Origin: an uncultured Lachnospiraceae bacterium
GTDB taxonomy: Bacteria; Bacillota; Clostridia; Lachnospirales; Lachnospiraceae
Length of the DNA: 64,000 bases
Direction of reading: 5' to 3'
Assembly: GCA_910589195.1 (NCBI GenBank)
Contig: CAJUTC010000009.1
Coordinates: 28,011-92,010, forward strand
Program-made: the position numbers and the translations under genes
Shown: piece after piece, positions 52,785 to 61,600 of the stretch
Numbering within the stretch: the stretch's first letter is position 1
Layout: each line of letters starts with the position of its first letter
Notes under the pieces: generated by a model
What the model was told of the DNA's origin: nothing
Databases searched by the model: none
The model's input: the letters and a program-made list of their open reading frames with translations, nothing else

Positions 52785-53606
52785 CTACATTTTCAGGCCA
52801 ATATCCATACTTCCGGATCGGAACCCTTCTAAATCCAGAGTAATGTACCAATACCCCAGATTTTTCAGCCGTTCTGTCACCGCTTCCTTATTTGCAAGTA
52901 AGGTTTCCATATAGACCGGGTCAACTTCGATCCGGGCAATATGGCCGTGTACCCTTAGCCTTACATTATAAAGACCTAGCGATTTCAGGAACGCCTCCCC
53001 TTCTTCTGCCTGTTTGAATTTCTCCTTTGTTAAATAAGTCCCGTAAGGAAAACGGGTGGCCAGGCAAGGCGCTGACGGCCTGTCCGCAACGGAAATCCCA
53101 TACTCGGCTGCCAGCTTTCTTACCTGATCCTTTGTAAGACCTGCTTCCGCTAGAGGGCTTATGATCCCAAGTTCCTGTATGGCTTTTAATCCCGGGCGAT
53201 AGAAGTGACGATCATCTGCGTTTGTCCCTTCCATAACCAGCTCTGCCCCCAGGTCTTTTGCCATTTCCTTTATTTTCTGGAACAAATAGCGTTTGCACCG
53301 GTAGCAGCGATCCGTTGGATTTTCCCGGATTCCAGCCGGATCCAGTTCCTGAACCGAAAGGATCTGGTGCTGCGCTCCCATTTCCATGGCTACCTTTTCC
53401 GCCAGCGCCTTATCCTCCAAGGGATGGAGATCAGTGCTGGCTGTAATGGCGTATACCTTTGTTCCCTGCTGGTTTCCGCAAAGGACCGCAAGCTTTAAAA
53501 GCAGAGCCGAATCCACACCGCCGGAAAATGCCACTGCCATATCCTGCCTTGCATACGCCTCCATTCTGTTACGCAATGTTTCCCATTGCTTCTGATAATC
53601 TTTCAT
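52785..53606 (-). CDS. larE: LarE-like ATP-dependent sacrificial sulfur transferase
   Basis: A 273-residue PP-loop protein. The ATP motif is SGGVDS (28-33). Cys181 in SAPCLATRFPYG is the sacrificial position of LarE; Cys101 and Cys104 in DRCYRCKRY add up to the three-cysteine pattern of the cluster-binding LarE subgroup. LarE donates sulfur during nickel-pincer cofactor synthesis, with LarB and LarC, which are absent here. The start MKDYQKQWET is chosen over an upstream TTG. It starts 22 bases after the molybdoenzyme gene. Confidence 0.88.
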   Translation of the reverse strand: MKDYQKQWETLRNRMEAYARQDMAVAFSGGVDSALLLKLAVLCGNQQGTKVYAITASTDLHPLEDKALAEKVAMEMGAQHQILSVQELDPAGIRENPTDRCYRCKRYLFQKIKEMAKDLGAELVMEGTNADDRHFYRPGLKAIQELGIISPLAEAGLTKDQVRKLAAEYGISVADRPSAPCLATRFPYGTYLTKEKFKQAEEGEAFLKSLGLYNVRLRVHGHIARIEVDPVYMETLLANKEAVTERLKNLGYWYITLDLEGFRSGSMDIGLKM

Positions 53607-53628
53607 ATCGGGTACCAACCTGTTTTCT

Positions 53629-56600
53629 TTATTTTTCCCATCCTCTCATCCCTTCACTGCCCGAATCCCTTTTCGTTGCAGAAGAAAAGCTGCCAGAAAC
53701 GAATCGGATCTCCACCAGATTCGTATGCTGTGGATTTCCTTTGGCCAGTGGCGTAGGATGGGATGCTGATGTTAACACGTTAATTGAGCCCCTCACATCG
53801 GTTCCGTTTGGATCTGGTGTATACCAGCCTCCCTGAGATATGGCGGCTACCCCTTTTCGAATCCGTCTGGTAACCACCGCCGGGATCCGGATGCGCCCCC
53901 GCTCATTCCAAATCTCTACCATATCACCTTGTTTAATGTTTCGGACTTTCGCGTCCTCTGGATGAATCCACACTCCCGGTTTCTCCACTTCCTCCTGCCA
54001 TTCATTATTATCATGAATGGAATGGCACCGGCGTCTGGTGTGCCATCCGATTAACTGAATGGGATATTTCTCCCGAAGCTTATCCTCCGGCCCTTCCGGG
54101 CAGGGCACATATTTGGGGATTCCGGGAATGGTTTCTGGCTGTCCCAAATCGTATAAGCTTTTGGAAAAAATCTCGATTTTCCCGGAAGGGGTGGCAAAGG
54201 GATAATGCTCCGGATCCTGAATTTCTTTTTCAAACGCAAGATAGCGGATAGGATCCGGATACTGCCAGCCTCCCCTTTTACAAAAATCAGCATAATCCGG
54301 AAGGCCTGGTTCCTGTTTTTTCAGGATCTGGTAATTTTCTTCCAGCCATTGCTCCAAATCCGGTTTCCCATCTGTAAACGCTTCATAAAGGCCAAGCTGT
54401 TTTGCCACTTCCTTCAGCCATTCCCATTCAAACCGGCTTTCAAACAATGGCCTTGCTACCTGATTATTTCGAAGCAAGTACTGGCTGCCCCTCCAGGGGG
54501 ATATTATATTATTCCCTTCCAGCACAGAAGTAGCCGGAAGCAGCAGATCCGCAAACCTGGCGCTGGGCGTCATAAAAATATCGGAGCACAGAATAAATTC
54601 GCACTTTTTCTCGTCCTTTAACAGTTCTATGGTATGGTTAATGTCTGAATGCTGATTCACCAGCGTATTTCCGGCTAGGTTTACGATCATTTTAATGTTG
54701 CTGTCCAACCGTTCCATTCCCCTGACACCGTCTCCTTTCGGTGTCATAGAAATCCCATTCTCAAGCGCCTTTGTCCATAAAAATACTGGGATCTTTCCCG
54801 GATAAGGATTTTCTGCCTGGTTGGTAAACAGGGCGATTTTAAAATGTTCTTTCTTTCCCCCTGCCCCTCCGCTTCCTCCACCCGAAATCCCCACATTCCC
54901 GGTTAGGCAGGCCAGCATGCAAATCCCTCTGGCTGTCTGCTCCCCATTTCCATGGCGCTGAGGGCCAAGCCCGGAAAGGATGCAGGCCGGCTTTGTTTTT
55001 CCGTATTCCCTGGCAAGGCCGCGGATTATTTCTGGATCGATCCCGGTAATCTTTGCCGCCCATTCCGGTGTTTTCGGAATCCCATCCCTTATCCCAAACA
55101 GATACGTATGGTAGCTTTCTCCCCATGGCACCCCTTTTGGCATATGATCTTCATCAAATCCGATACAGTACCGATCCATAAACTCCTGATCGTTAAGTCC
55201 CTCTGACCAAATCACATAGGCCATCCCGTCCGCTAACGCACTGTCTGTAGAAGGCCTTGGGGCAATCCACTGGTCTGCATAGGCAATCCCGGTCTGGCTC
55301 AGCCTAGGATCGATAACAATCACCCGGACGCCGCTTCCTTCCTCTTTTTGCTCCTTTAATTTTGACAAATAATAGACTTTTTCCGGCCCGAAAATCGTTT
55401 CCGCCGGATTATCTCCCCATAAAATTAATAGCTTTGTGTGTAACAGATCCGACGGGCTGTTTTCACAGTCATTGGTTCCGTACATATAAGGGCAGACCGT
55501 ATTGATACAAGCAGCGCTGTAAGAATTATAGGAATCTAGATAGCCTCCGTCCAAGGCCAGAAGCCGTTTTGCCAATGCTCCTGGCCGCATGATCCCGGCT
55601 ACTCCCCAGCCGTAATTTACATACCGGGAACCAGGCCCATAACAATCCCGGATCCGTTTCCACTCTTTTACAATCATAGAAACAGCCTCTTCCCAGCTAA
55701 TCCGCTGGAACCGTCCTTCTCCCCGTTTCCCTATCCGCTTCATGGGATAGCGAAGACGCTGAGGATTGAAAAAGGTTTTCCGGTATCCCCTTCCCCGGAC
55801 ACAAGCACGGATCTGGGGAATGCGGTTTTCGGTATCCGATTCGATCCGAAGCACACAGCCTTCCATAACGGTAGGCCGGATAACGCAAATGCCGCCGCAG
55901 TTATTCAAACCAGCTGTCGGGATAACAAGTGGCTTTTGGTCTGGGATCGGTGGGTTAAGGATTCCCACATCCTCCAGGTTCTGTTCCGATTTCAAAGCCA
56001 CTGCCATGCCTTCTGTCCGTGAATCCGCTGTTTTCTCATGTTCTTTATGGCAACTATCTTTCACATATTCCAGCATAAAATCCAGAAGCTGTAAAAAATC
56101 TGTATATTTGCACCATTTTGCCGCTTCTTTTCTTATGATCTTCAAGGTATCCAGCACATAGCTTTGAATCAATATTTCTATGGCCTCTTTTCGAAATGCC
56201 AGACGGGTATCTCCCTGATTTTGGCTGTCCTTAGACCCGGCCAAATAGGCCAGGAAAGAAAACTGTTCCCCGATAAAATCCGGCGGATTTCCCTGGATCC
56301 ATTTCGGCTCATAACCCCATTTATGGTAAAACTGGATCATCTCTAACGTGGTCTGATTTAGCAAAACCCCATCCCCTTTGCAGGCTGAAAACCACAAGGG
56401 AATATTACGGTCTGCATCCGTTCCGGAAAAGAGAGCGTCATATTCCAGCTTCCATTCCTCCGGGCTATACCGGTTCCAGCCTGAAAGCTTCCCGCAAAGG
56501 TCAATCGCTCCCTCCCAGCCGGCAAAAAATTTGGAAAAGGCCTGGTACATCTGGAGCGGAGCGATTTTCTCTTTCCAAATCCCCATGTTTTTGAAGATCA

Positions 56601-57189
56601 TTTGTTCTATCGGCTTTCGGGGTTTCCCCTCCAGGCATCCGGCTTCCTCCTCTATCGCTTTGGACGGAGGATTTACCAGAAAGAATGGAGGTCTTTCTTC
56701 TTCCAAAATCTTACAAAAGCTATGTTCTTCCTGTTCCCATTGGAACGCCTTATATTCCAGGCAATGGGTCAGGCAGGCATCCGCACAGGCCGGATTTTTC
56801 CCCTCCCGGCGCAAATCTATGCAGGAATCACATTTTCTTGCAATTTTTAACCGGCGGCTTACGGTCACCGCCCCGTAAGGACAGGCTTTTTCACAAGCTT
56901 TGCAGCCGGTGCAGCGCTTGGGATTGTTGATGACTGCGCCGTCTTCCGTTTTTTCCATGGCGTTTGAAGGGCAGGCAGCGATACAGGCCGCCTCATCACA
57001 ATGCCTGCAAGCGCCGGAATAATGAACCCAGTGGACCGATCCGTCCTTTTTCAGCTCAGTAATTTCAGCCGTTTCTGCTCTTCTGAAAAATACGCCTGGC
57101 TCCAGGTTATTTTTATCTTTGCAGGCCACCTGGCAGGCGCCACATCCGATACATCTGGCCTGATGATAGATTAGTCGAAATCTTTCCAT
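53629..57189 (-). CDS. fused ferredoxin-TorD chaperone-molybdopterin oxidoreductase
   Basis: A 1186-residue protein in three parts. Residues 1-165: four 4Fe-4S motifs like DmsB (CIGCGACQVAC, CRHCDEAACIAACP, CTGCKACEKACP, CDSC...CADAC). About 195-395: a TorD/DmsD-type chaperone, marked by NPPDFIGEQFSFLAYLA and LAFRKEAIEIL. About 425-1186: a DMSO-reductase-family catalytic domain with ACVRGRGYRKTFFNPQRLRY, RISWEEAV and the likely Mo ligand Ser558 in YNSYSAA. Its first cluster Cys is replaced by Gly427. No Tat signal or membrane helix, so it is cytoplasmic. Starts of 8 extra codons are possible. Confidence 0.85.
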   Translation of the reverse strand: MERFRLIYHQARCIGCGACQVACKDKNNLEPGVFFRRAETAEITELKKDGSVHWVHYSGACRHCDEAACIAACPSNAMEKTEDGAVINNPKRCTGCKACEKACPYGAVTVSRRLKIARKCDSCIDLRREGKNPACADACLTHCLEYKAFQWEQEEHSFCKILEEERPPFFLVNPPSKAIEEEAGCLEGKPRKPIEQMIFKNMGIWKEKIAPLQMYQAFSKFFAGWEGAIDLCGKLSGWNRYSPEEWKLEYDALFSGTDADRNIPLWFSACKGDGVLLNQTTLEMIQFYHKWGYEPKWIQGNPPDFIGEQFSFLAYLAGSKDSQNQGDTRLAFRKEAIEILIQSYVLDTLKIIRKEAAKWCKYTDFLQLLDFMLEYVKDSCHKEHEKTADSRTEGMAVALKSEQNLEDVGILNPPIPDQKPLVIPTAGLNNCGGICVIRPTVMEGCVLRIESDTENRIPQIRACVRGRGYRKTFFNPQRLRYPMKRIGKRGEGRFQRISWEEAVSMIVKEWKRIRDCYGPGSRYVNYGWGVAGIMRPGALAKRLLALDGGYLDSYNSYSAACINTVCPYMYGTNDCENSPSDLLHTKLLILWGDNPAETIFGPEKVYYLSKLKEQKEEGSGVRVIVIDPRLSQTGIAYADQWIAPRPSTDSALADGMAYVIWSEGLNDQEFMDRYCIGFDEDHMPKGVPWGESYHTYLFGIRDGIPKTPEWAAKITGIDPEIIRGLAREYGKTKPACILSGLGPQRHGNGEQTARGICMLACLTGNVGISGGGSGGAGGKKEHFKIALFTNQAENPYPGKIPVFLWTKALENGISMTPKGDGVRGMERLDSNIKMIVNLAGNTLVNQHSDINHTIELLKDEKKCEFILCSDIFMTPSARFADLLLPATSVLEGNNIISPWRGSQYLLRNNQVARPLFESRFEWEWLKEVAKQLGLYEAFTDGKPDLEQWLEENYQILKKQEPGLPDYADFCKRGGWQYPDPIRYLAFEKEIQDPEHYPFATPSGKIEIFSKSLYDLGQPETIPGIPKYVPCPEGPEDKLREKYPIQLIGWHTRRRCHSIHDNNEWQEEVEKPGVWIHPEDAKVRNIKQGDMVEIWNERGRIRIPAVVTRRIRKGVAAISQGGWYTPDPNGTDVRGSINVLTSASHPTPLAKGNPQHTNLVEIRFVSGSFSSATKRDSGSEGMRGWEK

Positions 57190-57193
57190 ATTG

Positions 57194-58447
57194 TTACCGA
57201 AGTTCAAAATCATCTCCTACCCTGCACAGCAGAGAGGTTAAACGACATCCAAAAAGCTGGGACTGGTTTTCTTTAACTTGTTTTACCAGGTTAAAAATGG
57301 AGCTGGCCGCAATATATTCCTGATAAATTTCATTCCCTTCTTCTCCAAACGTACCGTCTTGGAACGCAACTGACAATACATCCCACATAGGCCAGTAATC
57401 CGCAAGCTGGGACTGGTAGCAAATAATCGGCTCCTGTTCTCCCCGCACAAGCTCTAAGGTTTCCCCGTAGGAAATCTCCTGAAATGCATTGCGTGCACAA
57501 AGTTCCGGCAAAAAGGTGCAGCATCCCTGAGCCAGGGTTTTATCTCCGATTTCCTCTGCAAGCCGATCACTTAAGGTATCGTAAAGCTCCTGGGTATTGG
57601 ACGCATGGAACATTCTGGCTGCCTGGATTACTGCCTGGGCAAAGCGCTCCCTTCCCTCTGGCCCGGAATACGCATACGGCAACAGGGTTTGCTTATCCTG
57701 GCAGATCAGGAAAAATTGCTTATGGGAAGAGAACTGGGTATCATCCCAATCCTTCACTAAATCCGCCACCTTTGCGCTTAATTCATCACTTTTTACATCG
57801 TCGATCCGGCATTCCCCAATAACCTGGCCATTCACTTTTGCCCCGTAAACCTTTACAAAGCAGAACGCCTGGTTACCAAGGCGCTTACGGATATCTTCCT
57901 TTAACAATTTCCAATAGACATCAGGGGCGGATCTTGGAGAATCCCCCATTCCCACAATATTGCTTAAATAAACATGGAACCGGTGATCCTTCCCGGCAAA
58001 CCGTGTTTCTAACAGCTTTGGCCGGTCTTTGCTTACCATGGCTCCGATTCCATCCATCAGAGAAAACATAAAGGAACCAATGGCCATTCCCAAGGCCTGT
58101 TTTAAATCGGTTCCCATTCCGGCTGAACACTCGTAAATTTCTCTTCCCCATTCTGGAAAATACAGATAAATATCTAATACCACGCTTTTATGGGAAAGCT
58201 GGCTAATCTGAGGGGTAATCACCACGTTCCACCCTGGAATATGGATGCAGTCTTCCCCTTCCCCTACTATATCCTTTCCTTCAAAACTGCCATGGAGCAC
58301 CCCATACAGCAGATACTTCTGGATGTATGGCGTAAGCGCCTGATAATCCCTTTCCTCTTCCGGAATCGCAAGCACCGCATCAATGATTTCTTTATAAGCT
58401 TTTCTTTTGCATAGTTCTTCCAGCTTATTCACTCCCATCCCATCCAT
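57194..58447 (-). CDS. uncharacterised 417-residue protein of the molybdoenzyme unit
   Basis: No signal peptide or membrane helix; a mixed alpha/beta soluble protein. The middle has GVLHGSFEGKDIVGEGEDCI and PGWNVVITPQISQLSHKSVV; the C-terminal half includes CCTFLPELCARN and ends GCRLTSLLCRVGDDFELR. I do not recognise the family. The start MDGMGVNKLE follows GGGAGG at 8 bases. Only four bases separate its stop from the ATG of the molybdoenzyme fusion, so translational coupling is expected; it may be a partner or an assembly factor. Confidence 0.65.
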   Translation of the reverse strand: MDGMGVNKLEELCKRKAYKEIIDAVLAIPEEERDYQALTPYIQKYLLYGVLHGSFEGKDIVGEGEDCIHIPGWNVVITPQISQLSHKSVVLDIYLYFPEWGREIYECSAGMGTDLKQALGMAIGSFMFSLMDGIGAMVSKDRPKLLETRFAGKDHRFHVYLSNIVGMGDSPRSAPDVYWKLLKEDIRKRLGNQAFCFVKVYGAKVNGQVIGECRIDDVKSDELSAKVADLVKDWDDTQFSSHKQFFLICQDKQTLLPYAYSGPEGRERFAQAVIQAARMFHASNTQELYDTLSDRLAEEIGDKTLAQGCCTFLPELCARNAFQEISYGETLELVRGEQEPIICYQSQLADYWPMWDVLSVAFQDGTFGEEGNEIYQEYIAASSIFNLVKQVKENQSQLFGCRLTSLLCRVGDDFELR

Positions 58448-58488
58448 AATCATTTCCTCCCTCTTCAGTTTTAAATTAGGCCGTATTG

Positions 58489-58511
58489 CTGTTATCGCTT
58501 AGTGATAACAG
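58489..58511. promoter_or_regulatory. dyad in the leader of the molybdoenzyme unit
   Basis: CTGTTATC (58489-58496) and GATAACAG (58504-58511), perfect 8-bp arms around a 7-base centre, at about +5 to +27 from the predicted start of transcription. Either an operator or an mRNA hairpin. Confidence 0.5.
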
Positions 58512-58522
58512 ATTGCAGCATA

Positions 58523-58551
58523 ATCATAACATTTTGAAACCTTCTGCGCAA
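58523..58551 (-). promoter_or_regulatory. promoter of the molybdoenzyme-larE unit
   Basis: On the minus strand, -35 TTGCGC (58546-58551) and -10 TATGAT (58523-58528), 17-base spacing. Confidence 0.55.
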
Positions 58552-58703
58552 GTATCAGACTTGCCATATGGACTCCTGCTTTGCAATTTCGGTGTTTGCG
58601 AAAATCCTATTTCAGCAATTTTTTGAAAGGAGTTTCCTTCCCAATCAGCACCTGCCTTGCCTGTAGGTCATATCCTGATTAAAAAAGCAAGAAGGAACCA
58701 ATT

Positions 58704-59207
58704 ATGCAGACAAAACAGCCAACTCCCCGCATTCCCTTTATTCAAATTTTAGAAAACGACAGACCACAGGCTATGGCCTGGGTAACTGGAGGAAGCCAGG
58801 CTCCCCAATTAAGCGGTCTTGTAAAATTTTATGATACCCCCTATGGAGGAGTCCTGATTGAAGCAGAATTATTTGGCCTTCCTAATATCCAAACCCAGGG
58901 TTCTACTGACTTTTATGCCATGCATATCCATGATGCGGGAGATTGCTCCAGAAATTTTACTATGACTGGCGAGCACTATAATCCTGGTATGCAGCCTCAC
59001 CCCTACCATGCAGGCGACCTTCTTCCTCTGCTAGGGAATCAGGGTTATGCCTGGGAAGCATTTTACGACAAACGGTTTCGCATATCCGATATTATCGGAC
59101 GCTCCCTGGTCATCCATGAAAAACGGGATAATTTCACATCCCAGCCCTCGGGAGATGCTGGTACAAAAATCGGATGCGGCGTCATCATGAGGGCGAACAT
59201 ATCCTAG
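58704..59207 (+). CDS. Cu/Zn superoxide dismutase-like protein
   Basis: A 167-residue protein with the Cu/Zn-SOD pattern. Copper/zinc ligands by alignment: His74 and His76 in AMHIHDAGDC, His91 in GEHYNP, His102 and Asp105 in YHAGDLLP, and His138 in VIHEK; Cys81 and Cys158 would form the disulfide. The active-site Arg of true SODs is Lys155 (GTKIGCGVI). It has no signal peptide, which is unusual because bacterial Cu/Zn-SODs are normally exported. AGAAGGAAC precedes the start. A SOD activity is therefore uncertain. Confidence 0.82.
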   Translation: MQTKQPTPRIPFIQILENDRPQAMAWVTGGSQAPQLSGLVKFYDTPYGGVLIEAELFGLPNIQTQGSTDFYAMHIHDAGDCSRNFTMTGEHYNPGMQPHPYHAGDLLPLLGNQGYAWEAFYDKRFRISDIIGRSLVIHEKRDNFTSQPSGDAGTKIGCGVIMRANIS

Positions 59208-59308
59208 TGGTGACACGTTCATTTTTGACAAGTCATTTGGCAGGGCAGGAATCTGTCAATACGCTGGCGCGGCTGCTATTATTGAGTAATTGAGAAATAA
59301 CGTAAAAC

Positions 59309-59335
59309 AGGGCGTTCCCGTTATGGGTTCGCCCT
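59309..59335. terminator. bidirectional terminator between SOD-like and res genes
   Basis: AGGGCG (59309-59314) and CGCCCT (59330-59335) enclose a CCC/GGG stem; on the minus strand TGTTTT follows, on the plus strand TTTGG. It lies between convergent stops. Confidence 0.6.
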
Positions 59336-59403
59336 TTGGATGTCTTGAGTCATGAAGGGTTATCTTCCAATTCTTCACATCTTTGCTGAGTTAGACCTTC
59401 TTT

Positions 59404-61599
59404 TTACAGCACATCTGACAGAAGCTTCCAGCAATCGCTCTTAATATCATCGGAATACGTTTCTGTACAAATGCAAAGTTCGCCGCTTTGCTTATCTTGA
59501 CGGACAATACCACCGGCTAACTTGTGTTTGTTCATATAAGCCTTTAATACACCGAATTTTTTAGCCGTATACTTGTCAATATCTTCACTATCCCCTGATT
59601 TCGTAAATCCGCCTTTTGTTTCAATGATCCACACCTTACCATCATCAGAACCCACAATATAATCTGGATAAAATGATTTTTGCTTTCCAAAGTTATCTAC
59701 ATATACAATAGAAAAATACTCAATCCCTTTATCTCCATTTTTGTAAAACCATCGAATCTGTGTACTGCCCTCACAGTAGCGTTCAAAAAGTTTTTCCGGC
59801 ATAGAACGGGGTTCTGCAGAGGAAAGGTAACCTTTATATACATTTTTTGTAAATTCCGCTTGGGATTTTCCAGTTCCGTCATAGGTAAAAATCGTTGCTG
59901 ATGGAAAGCCAATGGATTTCTCTGTTGTTTTCGGTATGTCCAAAGACAATTGCAGGGATTCATCTGCCATAGACCCACGGACATCCTCTACCAGCAAACG
60001 CTTATTATTAATGATAAACGCATATAGTTCTCTTGTTTCGATTTTAAGAATCTTAAATTCATAACGTAATCCATGAAGAAACAGTTTGCGTAAAATGGTA
60101 TTCATGCTGTTGTAATCTAAGTTCACTTTATATCCTATCTCTGCAACGCAATGATGATACTCTTTTCCATGTTTATGTGTATTCAGCGGTTCATGGATTG
60201 AGATATCATTCAGTTCTGCTATATGTTCTTTTGATAATGTGCTTACAGAACCTGATTTCGTATAGTCAATAATATCTTCTGAAAAAGAATACCCATGTGC
60301 TTCCAGCACTGCCTTATTCTTGGAAGTATCGTTTGTAATATGGTATTTCGCTTCAAAATATTTATAAATCACTTTCAGCGCTAATTTTGCATCACGGGGA
60401 TATGGCACATCCGTTTTATATTCGCTGACAAGCGCAATGGAACGGTACTCCGGTTTTAAAAATACTTTGTAAGCGTCAAGCGCGCCTTTGCCTAAACTTA
60501 GCTTTACACTTTCTGTAAACTTTTCATCCAGCGTATACAGATAGCAGCTATCAAGCAAGTCACTTCCGTAGTGCTTCGCCTCAGGCATACGGCGAATCCG
60601 TCCGATTGTCTGGATTTCAAAAACTTCGCTCATATTTTCACGAAGCTTTACAAGTATTTGCGCTCTTGGGCAATCCCAGCCGGTAGCAACTGCCTGCTTT
60701 ATAATAACAGCCATAGGGGCCGCGTTTGGTTCTTCGATATTCTCCAGATTCTGCTTTTTATCCGAAAGCCATACAGCCAGCATATGATTTTCGTAAGTGA
60801 TTCCAATCCTTTCAAAATATTCTTCAACCCGTTCAAGTAAAACGTCCGATTTATTTGGAATCTGTACAATAATAAGAGGATTAATTTCTGCCTTTCGGTT
60901 CAAGTAACCAGAATGTAATTCTCGTTGCTTTTCAATAGCTTTATCAAGCAGATATGTAATTTGATCCCCAACGCTGATATGCTGTTCAAAGCTTTCATTG
61001 ATAATAAGCATCTTTTTAATTAACCCTTCCGCTATCACATCTTCTTCAGGGATTTCAATTAAAACCGCGTTTTTATAATTCTTAGGCGTAGCAGAGCAGC
61101 GGATTATCTTATCCGGATGGAATAGTTCAATCATATCATCTGCCTTTATGGTATCGTTTTGATGGGATTCATCCACAATGATTTTAAAGTTTAACCCGTT
61201 ATCCAGCGCATTGCATATATGTTCCAAAAAATTGGTACGTTCACTGTCTTTCAGAGCATGGTTCCCTTTCTTTGTAAGCTTTTCCCAGTTGATAAAGCAA
61301 GCATCGTTTTCCTCAAAGCCGGACGTCATAATATCTGAAAGCAATTTTGTTTGACTTGCGTGAATGTATCGGTCCATTTTTTCTTTACTTTGTTCTTCCA
61401 GATTCCCTTTTCCGGGAGTCAGCCAAATAAAAACGGATTTGTGGTTACTTTTCAAATACGCATCCATGAAATGGGTGAGAATAATTGTCTTTCCACTCCC
61501 TGTACAGCTTTTTAAGATAATATCTCTGTTTGGTTGATCCATTGCCATCGTTAAATCCGCAATTGCCTTTAACTGAAAATTCGCAAGCGTAATATCCAC
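59404..61599 (-). CDS. res: type III restriction-modification system, Res subunit
   Basis: A 731-residue helicase-nuclease. Walker A is SCTGSGKTIIL (near the N-terminus), Walker B is IIVDESHQ, then CSATPK; a PD-(D/E)XK nuclease is seen near the end (YPDYIVGSDDGKVWIIETKG). It translocates and cleaves unmethylated DNA with Mod. The start is set at a GTG (61599) with GGAGG at 6 bases, just after the mod stop TAA; a longer ATG frame lacks a site. Base composition here is visibly more AT-rich than in the neighbours. Confidence 0.9.
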   Translation of the reverse strand: MDITLANFQLKAIADLTMAMDQPNRDIILKSCTGSGKTIILTHFMDAYLKSNHKSVFIWLTPGKGNLEEQSKEKMDRYIHASQTKLLSDIMTSGFEENDACFINWEKLTKKGNHALKDSERTNFLEHICNALDNGLNFKIIVDESHQNDTIKADDMIELFHPDKIIRCSATPKNYKNAVLIEIPEEDVIAEGLIKKMLIINESFEQHISVGDQITYLLDKAIEKQRELHSGYLNRKAEINPLIIVQIPNKSDVLLERVEEYFERIGITYENHMLAVWLSDKKQNLENIEEPNAAPMAVIIKQAVATGWDCPRAQILVKLRENMSEVFEIQTIGRIRRMPEAKHYGSDLLDSCYLYTLDEKFTESVKLSLGKGALDAYKVFLKPEYRSIALVSEYKTDVPYPRDAKLALKVIYKYFEAKYHITNDTSKNKAVLEAHGYSFSEDIIDYTKSGSVSTLSKEHIAELNDISIHEPLNTHKHGKEYHHCVAEIGYKVNLDYNSMNTILRKLFLHGLRYEFKILKIETRELYAFIINNKRLLVEDVRGSMADESLQLSLDIPKTTEKSIGFPSATIFTYDGTGKSQAEFTKNVYKGYLSSAEPRSMPEKLFERYCEGSTQIRWFYKNGDKGIEYFSIVYVDNFGKQKSFYPDYIVGSDDGKVWIIETKGGFTKSGDSEDIDKYTAKKFGVLKAYMNKHKLAGGIVRQDKQSGELCICTETYSDDIKSDCWKLLSDVL

Positions 61600-61600
61600 T

